Origin: Polaromonas sp. UBA5171
Lineage (GTDB): Bacteria; Pseudomonadota; Gammaproteobacteria; Burkholderiales; Burkholderiaceae_C
Reading direction: 5' to 3'
Assembly (NCBI GenBank): GCA_002413395.1
Contig: DHWX01000059.1
Coordinates: 1 to 43,279, forward strand
Length of the DNA stretch: 43,279 nucleotides
This document shows, one piece after another, positions 1 through 9,757 of this stretch. Position 1 is the first letter of the stretch, and every line of letters begins with the position of its first letter. The translations under genes were made by a program, and so were the position numbers. The notes under the pieces were generated by a model. It ran no database searches. It saw only the letters and a program-made list of their open reading frames with translations, and was not told where the DNA came from.

Positions 1-112
1 CCGACATGGAATCTGCGTCACTGGTGCGCCAGTCGCTACGAACGGCAGGCAAACTGCCGCTCAACTCGGACCCAACCTGCACTACCTGCTTTCCTCTCTT
101 TTGTCCCGTCGT

Positions 113-241
113 TCACAACTTCGTTCAGCTAACGGCCGCAGGGTGGGCCGGTTTGAATCGCACTGGGTTTCGTGGAGGCCGGTTGGGTTAAGTCAGGCTT
201 ACATGACCGCCTGCGGCGGCCGCTGAATTCAAACGTTGGGA
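113..241 (+). other. attC-like integron recombination site (putative)
   Basis: The two ends of this segment are complementary. TTCAGC (124-129) and GGCCGC (134-139) on the left face GCGGCC (216-221) and GCTGAA (222-227) on the right, with a 4-nt left bulge. The outer boxes TCACAAC (113-119) and GTTGGGA (235-241) differ from perfect complementarity by one base. This box-spacer-box layout, the roughly 130-nt length and the GTTRRR-like end match attC sites of integron cassettes. The centre (140-215) would be the variable terminal structure. A TA pair, a common cassette cargo, follows directly. No integrase and no second site are in the window, so this is a hypothesis. Apart from this site I see no gene in bases 1-244. 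Confidence 0.35.
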
Positions 242-244
242 ACC

Positions 245-499
245 TCAGTAATGGAAGCGCAATTGAGCAATCAGCAGCGCATCACCTTCGATGCGATACA
301 CCATGCGGTGTTCATCGGTTATGCGGCGTGACCAGTATCCTGATAGCGCGTGCTTCAGCGCTTCGGGTTTTCCTACGCCGACGAAAGGCTCGCGTCGGGT
401 TTCTTGTATCAGCTTATTGATTCGCTCGACCATGCGCTTATCTTGTTTTTGCCAGTAAAGGTAGTCTTCCCATGCCTCGTCCGCAAAAATCAGCTTCAC
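245..499 (-). CDS. yoeB: YoeB-type toxin (Txe/YoeB family mRNA interferase)
   Basis: An 84-residue protein of the RelE/YoeB fold; family members cut mRNA at the ribosomal A site. Visible family signatures are the start MKLIFADEAWEDY, the central IQETRREPFVGVGKPEALKH, and the C-terminal block SRRITDEHRMVYR ending in HY. The last holds the Arg, His and terminal Tyr expected of a YoeB active site. Length matches E. coli YoeB (84 aa). The start is GTG at 499, and GTGA overlaps the TGA stop of the upstream antitoxin gene, which indicates translational coupling. It should be co-transcribed with and neutralised by the YefM-like partner. No truncation is apparent. Confidence 0.9.
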   Translation of the reverse strand: MKLIFADEAWEDYLYWQKQDKRMVERINKLIQETRREPFVGVGKPEALKHALSGYWSRRITDEHRMVYRIEGDALLIAQLRFHY

Positions 500-747
500 T
501 TGGTCAGCTTCCGCTCAACGCCTTTGCCGGTATTCAGTTGCGCGACCGCCGAGAGAAGGCGCTTAGCGTTGGCAGGCGTGCGCAACAGATAGGCAGTTTC
601 TTCAAGCGCTTTGAAGTCTTCGAGCGAGAGCATCACAACGGCCTGCTGGCCATTACGTGTAATGATCAAGGCTTCATGGTCGTTGCAAACTCGATCCATG
701 GTGCTGGCGAGGTTTGCGCGGACGGTGGTATAGGTCATTGCATCCAT
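496..747 (-). CDS. yefM: YefM-type antitoxin (Phd/YefM family)
   Basis: An 83-residue antitoxin that binds YoeB and represses its own promoter. The N-terminal half MDAMTYTTVRANLASTMDRV, with NGQQAVVMLSLEDFKALEET further on, is the Phd/YefM DNA-binding fold. The charged C-terminal tail should wrap the toxin. The ATG at 747 has GGAG about 7 nt upstream. A promoter overlapping TGTACA boxes lies at 764-802, fitting autoregulation. The gene ends in a 4-nt overlap with yoeB. The pair sits between an attC-like site and the 3' end of gcvP, so it may be a captured cassette rather than part of the core genome. Confidence 0.9.
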   Translation of the reverse strand: MDAMTYTTVRANLASTMDRVCNDHEALIITRNGQQAVVMLSLEDFKALEETAYLLRTPANAKRLLSAVAQLNTGKGVERKLTK

Positions 748-763
748 GATAGGGCTCCGAATA

Positions 764-802
764 TGTACGTGTTAATGTACAGTACGATTCTCTATTTGTC
801 CA
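764..802 (-). promoter_or_regulatory. yefM-yoeB promoter with overlapping YefM boxes
   Basis: On the minus strand TGGACA (802-797) and TACATT (779-774) are separated by exactly 17 bp, a good sigma70 pair about 27 bp upstream of the yefM ATG. The -10 overlaps TGTACA (776-781), and a second TGTAC lies at 764-768. TGTACA is the core of the known E. coli YefM operator, so YefM-YoeB binding here would block the polymerase. Promoter function is inferred from sequence only. Confidence 0.6.
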
Positions 803-883
803 GCAATCCAACGGAGATTGTCCGATGGAGAGGCCCAAGATGAATCCGCAACCGGCCTGCAGCAGCCCGGCGCGGCGGCTTCC

Positions 884-3778
<2,895 letters not shown>

Positions 3779-3830
3779 AGGAGTCCTGGAAACGGGTGGT
3801 GTAGGAACGGTCATGGCCCAACGTGTGCAG

Positions 3831-3898
3831 CGCCGGGCCGCCCCAAGCAAGAACAGCCCCCTGGCAGTGCAGTACGCGTAGCGGCAAGCGTGGGGGCC
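3831..3898 (-). repeat. Intercistronic palindromic repeat, copy 1 (gcvH-gcvP)
   Basis: A 68-bp element containing CCGCCCCAAGCAAG at one end and AAGCGTGGGGGCC at the other, with CAGCCCCCT inside. The ends are partly complementary (GGCCCCCACGCTT against AAGCAAG/GGGGCGG), so a transcript could fold. The same ends occur at 7201-7273 and, degenerately, near 8191-8248. In every case the element sits just downstream of a stop codon inside a minus-strand operon. It may protect the upstream mRNA 3' end or attenuate transcription; that is inference. Confidence 0.7.
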
Positions 3899-3907
3899 TT
3901 ATATTTA

Positions 3908-4279
3908 TTAAGGATGGGCTGAAAAAGCTGTATAGCCCGCTTCATCCATCAGACCATCCAGTTGGGAGGGGTCGGACATCCTGACCTTGAAGAACCAGCC
4001 GACACCCAGCGGGTCGCTGTTGGCCAGCGAGGGGTTATCGCGCAGGGCCTCGTTGACCTCAATCACTTCACCGCCGACCGGCATATACACGTCGGCTGCG
4101 GCCTTGACCGATTCCACCACGGCGGCGGCTTCTTTTTTGGCGTAATCGTTGCCTACGGCAGGCAGGTCCACGAATACCACATCGCCCAGTGCGTCCTGTG
4201 CATGAACGGTGATGCCGACGGTGGCAATGTCGCCTTCAATCTTGAGCCATTCGTGGTCTTCGGTAAATTTGACAGTCAT
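3908..4279 (-). CDS. gcvH: Glycine cleavage system H protein
   Basis: Lipoyl carrier that shuttles the aminomethyl intermediate from GcvP to GcvT and is reoxidised by dihydrolipoamide dehydrogenase. The start MTVKFTEDHEW at 4279 follows GGAGA and gives 123 residues, normal for the family. The lipoyl-lysine motif ESVKAAADVYMPVGGEV places the modified Lys at about residue 59. C-terminal landmarks DPLGVGWFFKVR and LMDEAGYTAF are conserved. It lies 78 bp after gcvT and before gcvP in a riboswitch-controlled operon. Confidence 0.97.
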   Translation of the reverse strand: MTVKFTEDHEWLKIEGDIATVGITVHAQDALGDVVFVDLPAVGNDYAKKEAAAVVESVKAAADVYMPVGGEVIEVNEALRDNPSLANSDPLGVGWFFKVRMSDPSQLDGLMDEAGYTAFSAHP

Positions 4280-4357
4280 GGGATTCTCCAGAGGTTCAGT
4301 GAAAGGAATCAACAGGTAAAAAAAACTAAATGCAGGAACAGAAAAACAAAAGAAAAA

Positions 4358-5548
4358 TCAGCCGCGCCAGTAATGGGTAGGTACAAAAGGCATGCTCGAA
4401 ACTTCCATCGGCACCGGCTTGCCGCGCACGATGGCATTGACCCGTGTGCCCAGAGCCGCGAATTGCGGCTTGACGTAACCCATGGCAACCGGCTGGTTGA
4501 TGGTGGGGCCAGGCAGCCCGCTGGTGACTTCGCCAATCAGCGCGCCATCCAGGCTTTGCAATGCGCTGTGCTCACGCACCGGAATGCGTTCCAGCGCCAT
4601 GAGTCCAACGCGCTTTTTCGCGATGGTGGTGGCCGGGCTGGCCAGTTGGGCGAGAATTTTATCGGCACCTGGGAAACCGCCAGCCCTTGCGCCGCCGCTA
4701 CGCCGGACTTTTTGAATTGCCCAATTCAGACTCGCCTCGACTGGCGTGGTGCTGGTGTCGATGTCGTTGCCATACAGGCACAGCCCGGCTTCCAGGCGCA
4801 GCGAGTTGCGGGCACCCAGGCCGATGGGTTTGACTTCGGGTTGCTCCAGCAGGGCTCTGGCCAGGGCTTCGGCCTGGGAGTCGAGGACCGAAATTTCAAA
4901 CCCGTCTTCACCGGTGTAACCGCTGCGGGTCAGGAAGACGTCGATCGTTTGTTTTCCGGCTTGCACCGTGAAGCGGCCGCCGGTCATGAATACCAGCTTT
5001 TCGACGCCAGGCGCCAGACGCTGCAAGGCGGTGACGGCCTGCGGCCCCTGCAGCGCCAGCAGCGCCCTCTCGGGCATGGGAATGACTTCACAGCGTGAGC
5101 CGATTTTGTGCTGGATACGGGTAATGTCGCCCGCCTTGCAGGCACCATTGACGATGATGAATAGATCTCCGCCGTTTGCGGGATTGGCGTAATCACGGTT
5201 GAAAAACATCAGGTCGTCGATGATCCCGCCGTCGTCATTGAGCAGCAGGCCGTAGCGCTGCTTGCCGATGGGCAGGTCGATCACGTCCACCGGGATCAGG
5301 CTTTCGAGGGCGGCCGCCGAGTCCGGCCCCACCAGACGCAACTGGCCCATATGGGACACGTCAAACAGGCCGGCCGCGTTGCGTGTGTGGTGATGCTCGG
5401 CTATCAGCCCCGCCGGGTATTGCACCGGCATGGAATAGCCGGCAAACGGCACCATGCGCGCGCCGAGTTCGACGTGCAAGTCATGCAGCGGGGTTTCAAG
5501 AAGGCGCGCTGGGGTGGCAGAAGAGGTACTGGATGAGGTATCGGACAC
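4358..5548 (-). CDS. gcvT: Aminomethyltransferase, T protein of glycine cleavage
   Basis: Transfers the methylene group from aminomethyl-lipoyl GcvH to tetrahydrofolate and releases ammonia. Recognised by LHDLHVELGARMVPFAGYSMPVQY near the N-terminus (split across about residues 20-42), FDVSHMGQLRL, and the folate-site segment SGYTGEDGFEI. I favour GTG at 5548 because CCGGAGAATACC gives a well-spaced ribosome site; this makes 396 residues. ATG codons at 5578 and farther upstream are alternatives without as good a site. It is first in the gcvTHP operon, directly downstream of the glycine riboswitch, so expression should rise with glycine. Confidence 0.95.
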   Translation of the reverse strand: MSDTSSSTSSATPARLLETPLHDLHVELGARMVPFAGYSMPVQYPAGLIAEHHHTRNAAGLFDVSHMGQLRLVGPDSAAALESLIPVDVIDLPIGKQRYGLLLNDDGGIIDDLMFFNRDYANPANGGDLFIIVNGACKAGDITRIQHKIGSRCEVIPMPERALLALQGPQAVTALQRLAPGVEKLVFMTGGRFTVQAGKQTIDVFLTRSGYTGEDGFEISVLDSQAEALARALLEQPEVKPIGLGARNSLRLEAGLCLYGNDIDTSTTPVEASLNWAIQKVRRSGGARAGGFPGADKILAQLASPATTIAKKRVGLMALERIPVREHSALQSLDGALIGEVTSGLPGPTINQPVAMGYVKPQFAALGTRVNAIVRGKPVPMEVSSMPFVPTHYWRG

Positions 5549-5599
5549 GGTATTCTCCGGGGGCAAACATGAATTCATGACCATCGGTCATGCGCTGCC

Positions 5600-5815
5600 C
5601 CTGCTGTCCACTTTACCTGAGAGATTCGCCTGGCAATGCAGGTTTGCTCCTTCGGTGGGTCACTTTGAAAATGGCCTCTCTCCAGTAGGGAACGTTCTTC
5701 AGCCGCTACTTGCTGCAAAACGGTTGCCAGTCCTTTTGCCTGAGCGTTCAGCACACCGTTTTACGGGTTTTGCATGCGCCTTCGGCGGTTTTCGTATGAA
5801 AACTCTCTCCTGACA
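5600..5815 (-). promoter_or_regulatory. Tandem glycine riboswitch
   Basis: On the minus strand two aptamers follow each other. The first runs from GGAGAGAG (5810-5803) through CCGCCGAAGGCGCA to CGCTCAGGCAAAAGGAC. The second has GGAGAGAGGCC, ACCCACCGAAGGAGCAA and ATCTCTCAGGTAAAGTGGACAG (split here; ends near 5604). These are the canonical conserved blocks of both glycine aptamers, joined by a short linker. About 50 nt separate the second aptamer from the gcvT start. Such riboswitches turn gcv operons on when glycine is abundant. Confidence 0.95.
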
Positions 5816-5905
5816 GTGGCAAGTGTAGCGGAAGCCGGCTTCAGGCTACTGAACCGGTCGGCGGCAGCATGGCGATGCGTGAGTTGTCTGGTGTCTGAGC
5901 GTCAT

Positions 5906-7195
5906 TTATCCGATGGCAAGCGCCGCTGCCTGCCCTGAACGCACGGCGCCTTCCAGGGTTGCCGGGTAGGGACCGTCGATGTAGTCGCCGCACGCCAGCA
6001 GGCCGACGGCCACTTCAATGGCCGGTCGCTGCAGGCTCGGTGTGCAGGCAAAGGTGGCGCGCTTTTCCACAATGGTCTGCACGGATTTCAGGGTGGTTAG
6101 CCCCAATTGCCGGGCTGCTTGCGCCAGCACCTGACGCGTCAGCGTGGCGCTATCGCCTTGGCTGGCACTGATGACGAACGCCAGCAATCCTGTGGGGCCG
6201 CCCAGTTGCCCGCGGTCGAATACGAACTGCGCCGGTTCAGCGGCGCCGGAATGCAGCGCCAGCATGGGTTGACGCAGCCGCGCCCGTGGCGCATGGGCAT
6301 AAACGGTGGTCAAGGCCTCATGCTGCAGGCCGCGCGCTTGCGCCAGCCAGCTGTCGGCCGCCACGCCGCTGTCTTCTACCAGGCGCGCCGCTTCGTGTGA
6401 TGGGCAGGCCAGCAGCACGCGGTCAAAGGCAGCATCGGTATCTGTGGTGACCTGCCAGCCGGAGGCGGTGGGTGCAATTCTTTGCACGCGGCAGCCCAGC
6501 CGTGCGGGGCTGCCTTGATCTGCCAGCCAGGCCAGTACCGCATCGGGCAGCAGAGCGCTCAGGTCCACGCGCGGCAGCAACAGGTTGGAGCTGCCGCCAG
6601 CCGAAAACAGCGCATCGCGCAGCACGCGCAAGAACACCTGCCCGCAGGCGCGATGCGCTGGCGTGTTCAGTGCCGACACGCACAGCGGCTCGATCAGCGA
6701 GGTCATGGCGGTGGGCGCAAGACCCCGGCATAAATCGGTGACCGACAGCCCGGGAGCGCACTGAAACCCTTTGCGTTGCCAGCTTACCGCCAGCTTGAGC
6801 AGCGACAGTTTGTCGGCCCACGACCAGCCGGGTGCGCCGAGTATGCCAACGAAGGCATCCAGCGGCGTGGGCAGATGGGGCAGCTTCAGGCCGCTGCCAT
6901 CGGGAAACTGCAAGTTCAGAGGCAGGCGACGCAGGCAGGCGTTCACGTCCACGCCCAGGTCGGCCATCAGGCGCAGGGTTTCCGAATAGGCGCCAATCAG
7001 GATGTGCTGGCCGTTGTCAAGGGCAAGAGGCTGGCCGGAACCACTGGCAGCCACACGGCGGGCGCGTCCGCCGGCCGTGCGGGACGCCTCAAACAGGGTG
7101 ACCTGGTGGCCCAGGCGTGTGACCCCTACAGCGGCAGCGCAACCCGCCCAGCCAGCCCCAACAATGGCGACTCTCACGGCTTGAGCGCCGTGCAT
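5906..7195 (-). CDS. hpnE: Hydroxysqualene dehydroxylase HpnE (FAD-dependent)
   Basis: FAD-dependent amine-oxidase-fold enzyme that reduces hydroxysqualene to squalene, the last step before hopanoid cyclisation. The N-terminal dinucleotide motif VAIVGAGWAGCAAA lies at about residues 9-22, followed by LFEASRTAGGRARR, the second FAD signature. The block LDNGQHILIGAYSETLRLM and the C-terminal LLACGDYIDGPYPATLEGAVRSG are typical of HpnE. The ATG at 7195 after GGCGGA gives 429 residues. It lies downstream of hpnD with a palindromic repeat in the gap. No squalene-hopene cyclase is in the window. Confidence 0.93.
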   Translation of the reverse strand: MHGAQAVRVAIVGAGWAGCAAAVGVTRLGHQVTLFEASRTAGGRARRVAASGSGQPLALDNGQHILIGAYSETLRLMADLGVDVNACLRRLPLNLQFPDGSGLKLPHLPTPLDAFVGILGAPGWSWADKLSLLKLAVSWQRKGFQCAPGLSVTDLCRGLAPTAMTSLIEPLCVSALNTPAHRACGQVFLRVLRDALFSAGGSSNLLLPRVDLSALLPDAVLAWLADQGSPARLGCRVQRIAPTASGWQVTTDTDAAFDRVLLACPSHEAARLVEDSGVAADSWLAQARGLQHEALTTVYAHAPRARLRQPMLALHSGAAEPAQFVFDRGQLGGPTGLLAFVISASQGDSATLTRQVLAQAARQLGLTTLKSVQTIVEKRATFACTPSLQRPAIEVAVGLLACGDYIDGPYPATLEGAVRSGQAAALAIG

Positions 7196-7200
7196 TTTTC

Positions 7201-7273
7201 CGCCGGTCCGCCCCAAGCAAGCACAGCCCCCTCGGGGGACAGTTCAGTAGACGCAGTGACAAGCGTGGGGGCC
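7201..7273 (-). repeat. Intercistronic palindromic repeat, copy 2 (hpnD-hpnE)
   Basis: The best-preserved copy. It begins CCGCCCCAAGCAAGCACAG, contains the self-complementary CCCCCTCGGGGG and ends AAGCGTGGGGGCC immediately before the hpnD stop codon (7275-7277). A transcript could form a central hairpin within an outer stem. Same family as copy 1 at 3831-3898. Confidence 0.75.
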
Positions 7274-7274
7274 A

Positions 7275-8117
7275 TCAAGCCACGCGACCGAAGGCCTGCG
7301 TTTTCCAGGCTAGCCAGAATTTGCGTAGTGGTGTGAGGCTGACGCGCTGGTGCAGCACCTGGTAGCCATCGGCGGCAATTTCGCGCAGCAGCGTGCGGTA
7401 AATACTGGCCATCATGAGGCCGGGCTTTTGGGTGCGGCGGTCGACTTCGGGCAGCATTGCCAGGGCTTCGTCGTAAAGAGCCAGCGCACGCTCGGTCTGG
7501 AATTGCATCAGCGCAGTAAAGCGCTCGGAATACTGGCGCTTCAAAAGCTCGTGCGCCTTCACGTCGAACTGCTGCAACTCACAGACTGGCAGGTAGATGC
7601 GGCCGCGCAGCGCGTCTTCGCCCACATCGCGGATGATGTTGGTGAGCTGAAACGCCAGCCCCAGCTTGTGGGCGTAGGCGGTAGTGGCTGCTTCGGTCTG
7701 GCCAAAAATATGCGCGGCCACTTCGCCTACGATGCCCGCTACAAGGTGGCAGTACTGCGTGAGGCCGGGAAAATCAAGGTAGCGGTTTTGTGCCAAGTCC
7801 ATCTGGCAGCCGTCAATAACGGCCTGCAAGTGCCGTTCCTCGATGCGGTAAGTGGCAGCCAGTGGTATCAGCGCCTTCATGACGGGGTGGGTGGGGCCGC
7901 CGTCGAAAGACCTGGCGACCTCGCTTCGCCACCAGGCGAGCTTGGTGTGTGCCACGCCGGGGTCTGTAACGTCATCGACCACATCGTCGATTTCGCGGCA
8001 GAAGGCGTAAAAGGCGGTGATGGCGCCGCGCCGCTCTTGGGGCAAAAACAGAAAGGCGTAATAAAAGCTGCTGCCGGACGCAGCGGCTTTTTGCTGGACA
8101 TATTGCTCAGGCTTCAT
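7275..8117 (-). CDS. hpnD: Presqualene diphosphate synthase HpnD
   Basis: Trans-isoprenyl diphosphate synthase-fold enzyme that condenses two farnesyl diphosphates to presqualene diphosphate. Two Asp-rich Mg2+ motifs are visible: FYAFCREIDDVVDDV near residues 40-54 and NIIRDVGEDALRGRIYLP near 155-172. The N-terminal block MKPEQYVQQKAAASGSSFYY is typical of HpnD. The ATG at 8117 gives 280 residues, the usual length. It lies between hpnC and hpnE on the same strand, forming the three-gene bacterial squalene pathway. Confidence 0.94.
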   Translation of the reverse strand: MKPEQYVQQKAAASGSSFYYAFLFLPQERRGAITAFYAFCREIDDVVDDVTDPGVAHTKLAWWRSEVARSFDGGPTHPVMKALIPLAATYRIEERHLQAVIDGCQMDLAQNRYLDFPGLTQYCHLVAGIVGEVAAHIFGQTEAATTAYAHKLGLAFQLTNIIRDVGEDALRGRIYLPVCELQQFDVKAHELLKRQYSERFTALMQFQTERALALYDEALAMLPEVDRRTQKPGLMMASIYRTLLREIAADGYQVLHQRVSLTPLRKFWLAWKTQAFGRVA

Positions 8118-8190
8118 GCGGCGATTGTTGCATGGTGTCAAGATTAATTCGGGGCGCAGCAGGGTGTCTGTTTAGACGCTCTGGCATTTT

Positions 8191-8248
8191 TCCGTCGGGG
8201 CCGCACTGGAGAGGCGGTGCAGGGCGCGTGTTGAAAAGCGTGGGGGCC
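8191..8248 (-). repeat. Intercistronic palindromic repeat, degenerate copy 3 (hpnC-hpnD)
   Basis: Only the AAGCGTGGGGGCC end (8236-8248) is well conserved, 5 bp before the hpnC stop codon. The other end retains a GC-rich CGTCGGGGCCGC block at 8193-8204. Position and orientation match copies 1 and 2, so I take it as a decayed member. Confidence 0.45.
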
Positions 8249-8252
8249 ACAT

Positions 8253-9137
8253 TCACATCCATAATGCGCGCCAGCCCATCACCACAATGTCCCAGGCACC
8301 GAGCTTGGGGCGCTGCCGCAGAGTGTTGAATTTCTGCGTCTCGATTTTTTCGAGAATGCGCAGGCCGCCTTGCACCACCAACCGTAATTCCCAGCCGCCG
8401 CGGCCCGGCAACTTCTTTACAAGTTGTGAGCCTTCCTGCATGGTAGCCCTTGCTAAACGGACGCAATCAGCTATCAAATTCATGGTATTCAGGTTGCTTT
8501 CCAACGCCAGCAACTGCGTTTCGTCAACGCCGTGCGCATGCCGGGCATCGGCAGGCAGGTAAATCCGGCCGCGCGGAATATCCACGCTCAGGTCTTGCCA
8601 GAAGTTGATGAGCTGCAGGGCAGTGCAGATGCAGTCACTTTGCTGCAGCGAGCGCGTGTCTTGAATACCGTACAGATGCAGCAGTAATCGGCCCACCGGA
8701 TTGGCTGAGCGCCCGCAGTAGTCCAGCAGTTCGGCCTCGTTGGCGTAGCGCTGCTTGACCACGTCCTGCTCAAAGGCACTGAGCAGATCGGCCAGCAAAT
8801 TCACGGGCAGGACGAATTGCGTGATCACCGGGTCCAGACGCTGAAATGCGGCAGCCCAGCGTGTCGAGGGCGGCAGGCCGCGGACTGTGGCCATCAGGTC
8901 GGCGCGAAAGGCCGCAATATCTTTCAGGCGCGTTGACGGTTCGGCATCACCCTCGTCAGCGATGTCGTCAGCAGTACGAGCGAACCCGTAAATGGCGGTG
9001 ATCGCCGGGCGCAGATGCGGCGGGCACAGCCTTGACGCTACTGGAAAATTTTCGTAGTGGCGGATACCCTGGAGGTGGTCTGCCTCATCAAGAGGAGCAG
9101 GATCAAGTGATGAGGGATCTGGAGGCATGCGGTGCAT
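8253..9137 (-). CDS. hpnC: Hydroxysqualene synthase HpnC
   Basis: Squalene/phytoene-synthase-fold enzyme that converts presqualene diphosphate to hydroxysqualene. The first Asp-rich motif is YGFARTADDIADEGD (about residues 49-63) and the second is LINFWQDLSVDIPRGRIYLP. The N-terminal HYENFPVASRLCPPHLRPAI is an HpnC signature. ATG 9137 gives 294 residues. It is the first gene of hpnCDE. A piece of its coding sequence (8441-8482, encoding NLIADCVRLARATM) matches a repeat that is intergenic elsewhere in the window, apparently absorbed in frame. Confidence 0.93.
   Translation of the reverse strand: MHRMPPDPSSLDPAPLDEADHLQGIRHYENFPVASRLCPPHLRPAITAIYGFARTADDIADEGDAEPSTRLKDIAAFRADLMATVRGLPPSTRWAAAFQRLDPVITQFVLPVNLLADLLSAFEQDVVKQRYANEAELLDYCGRSANPVGRLLLHLYGIQDTRSLQQSDCICTALQLINFWQDLSVDIPRGRIYLPADARHAHGVDETQLLALESNLNTMNLIADCVRLARATMQEGSQLVKKLPGRGGWELRLVVQGGLRILEKIETQKFNTLRQRPKLGAWDIVVMGWRALWM
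8441..8482 (-). repeat. TAGCT-type interspersed repeat inside hpnC
   Basis: On the coding strand the stretch has TTTGATAGCTGATTGCG followed by TCCGTTTAGCAAGGGCTA. It aligns without gaps to the intergenic copies at 38888-38945 and 39524-39580, sharing TAGCT, TGCG and GGGCTA at fixed spacing. It is read in frame and adds a helical-looking stretch to HpnC. Confidence 0.5.
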
Positions 9138-9194
9138 TGTCGCTTGGCAGGCTTTTTGCTGACCATAGATTAATAATCAATCAGTCATTAACTG

Positions 9195-9377
9195 AATTTG
9201 AGTTGTCAATTGCCTATTCGCGGTCCTATTGCTGTCACCACGGTGCTGCTCTTCGCGCTGGGCATTGCAGGCATGAGCCAGATGCAGCAGCAATTCTTTC
9301 CGGACTCCAGTCGCCCTGAAATCAGGGTTGATCGGAATAATATCCTGACCCCGATACAGGCTAAAATAGAAAGTTAA
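9195..9377 (+). pseudogene. RND efflux pump gene, N-terminal fragment
   Basis: Read from 9219 the frame gives RGPIAVTTVLLFALGIAGM then SQMQQQFFPDSSRPEI, which is the first transmembrane helix and start of the periplasmic domain of an RND inner-membrane pump. The preceding bases still resemble the NLS...AIRRP start but lack a usable ATG. After about 35 recognisable residues the reading becomes unrelated and stops at TAA 9375. Only a scar of a gene about 3 kb long remains, next to tRNA-Leu and overlapping the upstream region of hpnC. Confidence 0.6.
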
Positions 9378-9430
9378 CCGATTTCAGGCGGAATTCTGAA
9401 TAGTTTGGGATTCCCGTTTTTATTTCAGGC

Positions 9431-9515
9431 GCGCGGGTGGCGAAATTGGTAGACGCGCTTGACTCAAAATCAAGTTTCGAAAGAAGTGCCGGTTCGAGTC
9501 CGGCTCCGGGCACCA
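9431..9515 (+). tRNA. leuX: tRNA-Leu (anticodon CAA)
   Basis: An 85-nt class II tRNA with CCA encoded. The D-arm region is GGTGGCGAAATTGGTAGAC. The anticodon stem CTTGA/TCAAG encloses CTCAAAA, giving anticodon CAA (reads UUG). A short variable arm follows, then the T arm GCCGG-TTCGAGT-CCGGC and the acceptor strand TCCGGGC-A-CCA. The 5' acceptor strand GCGCGGG leaves a G-G mismatch at 3:70 where GCCCGGG would pair fully. It is otherwise complete. The gene symbol follows E. coli usage for this isoacceptor and is tentative. Confidence 0.92.
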
Positions 9516-9535
9516 GGCTCCGTGCGCGAAATTCA

Positions 9536-9757
9536 TCAATTTCCGCAACGATAACGCCACGGTCCGTCAAGCGTTGTCCTCTCTCGCCACCGGGATGGAC
9601 ACTCAGAGTACGGCTTGATTGTTGTACCGACATTTGACCGATGCAACTGGGCCAGCTTTTCACGCGACTGCCGCATCTTCAACTGTTCGGCGTTCGTGTC
9701 CGCTTGCACCTTCAACTGCTTCGCTCTGTCTTTAGCCGACTTCGCATTGGCCTTCAT
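9536..9757 (-). CDS. Small lysine/alanine-rich hypothetical protein
   Basis: A 73-residue reading frame starting MKANAKSAKDRAKQLKVQAD, with a predicted amphipathic, coiled-coil-like first half rich in Lys, Gln and Ala, then a TTIKPY segment and an Arg-rich tail. I believe small proteins of this style (K/A/Q-rich helix followed by a TIKPY-like tail) occur in Burkholderiales, but I cannot confirm it. It lies in a debris-rich region and overlaps the antisense of the Mg2+-ATPase remnant by a base or so. The function is unknown and it may not be expressed. Confidence 0.4.
   Translation of the reverse strand: MKANAKSAKDRAKQLKVQADTNAEQLKMRQSREKLAQLHRSNVGTTIKPYSECPSRWRERTTLDGPWRYRCGN

Noticed and set aside
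7877..8101. A second frame inside hpnD that could suggest a frameshift
   Set aside because: The main hpnD frame is continuous with both Asp-rich motifs; the other frame is a shadow.
9138..9194. TTGACA-like promoter before hpnC overlapping the RND fragment
   Set aside because: A TTGACA is present on the minus strand but no convincing -10 lies at 16-18 bp, so I do not annotate it.
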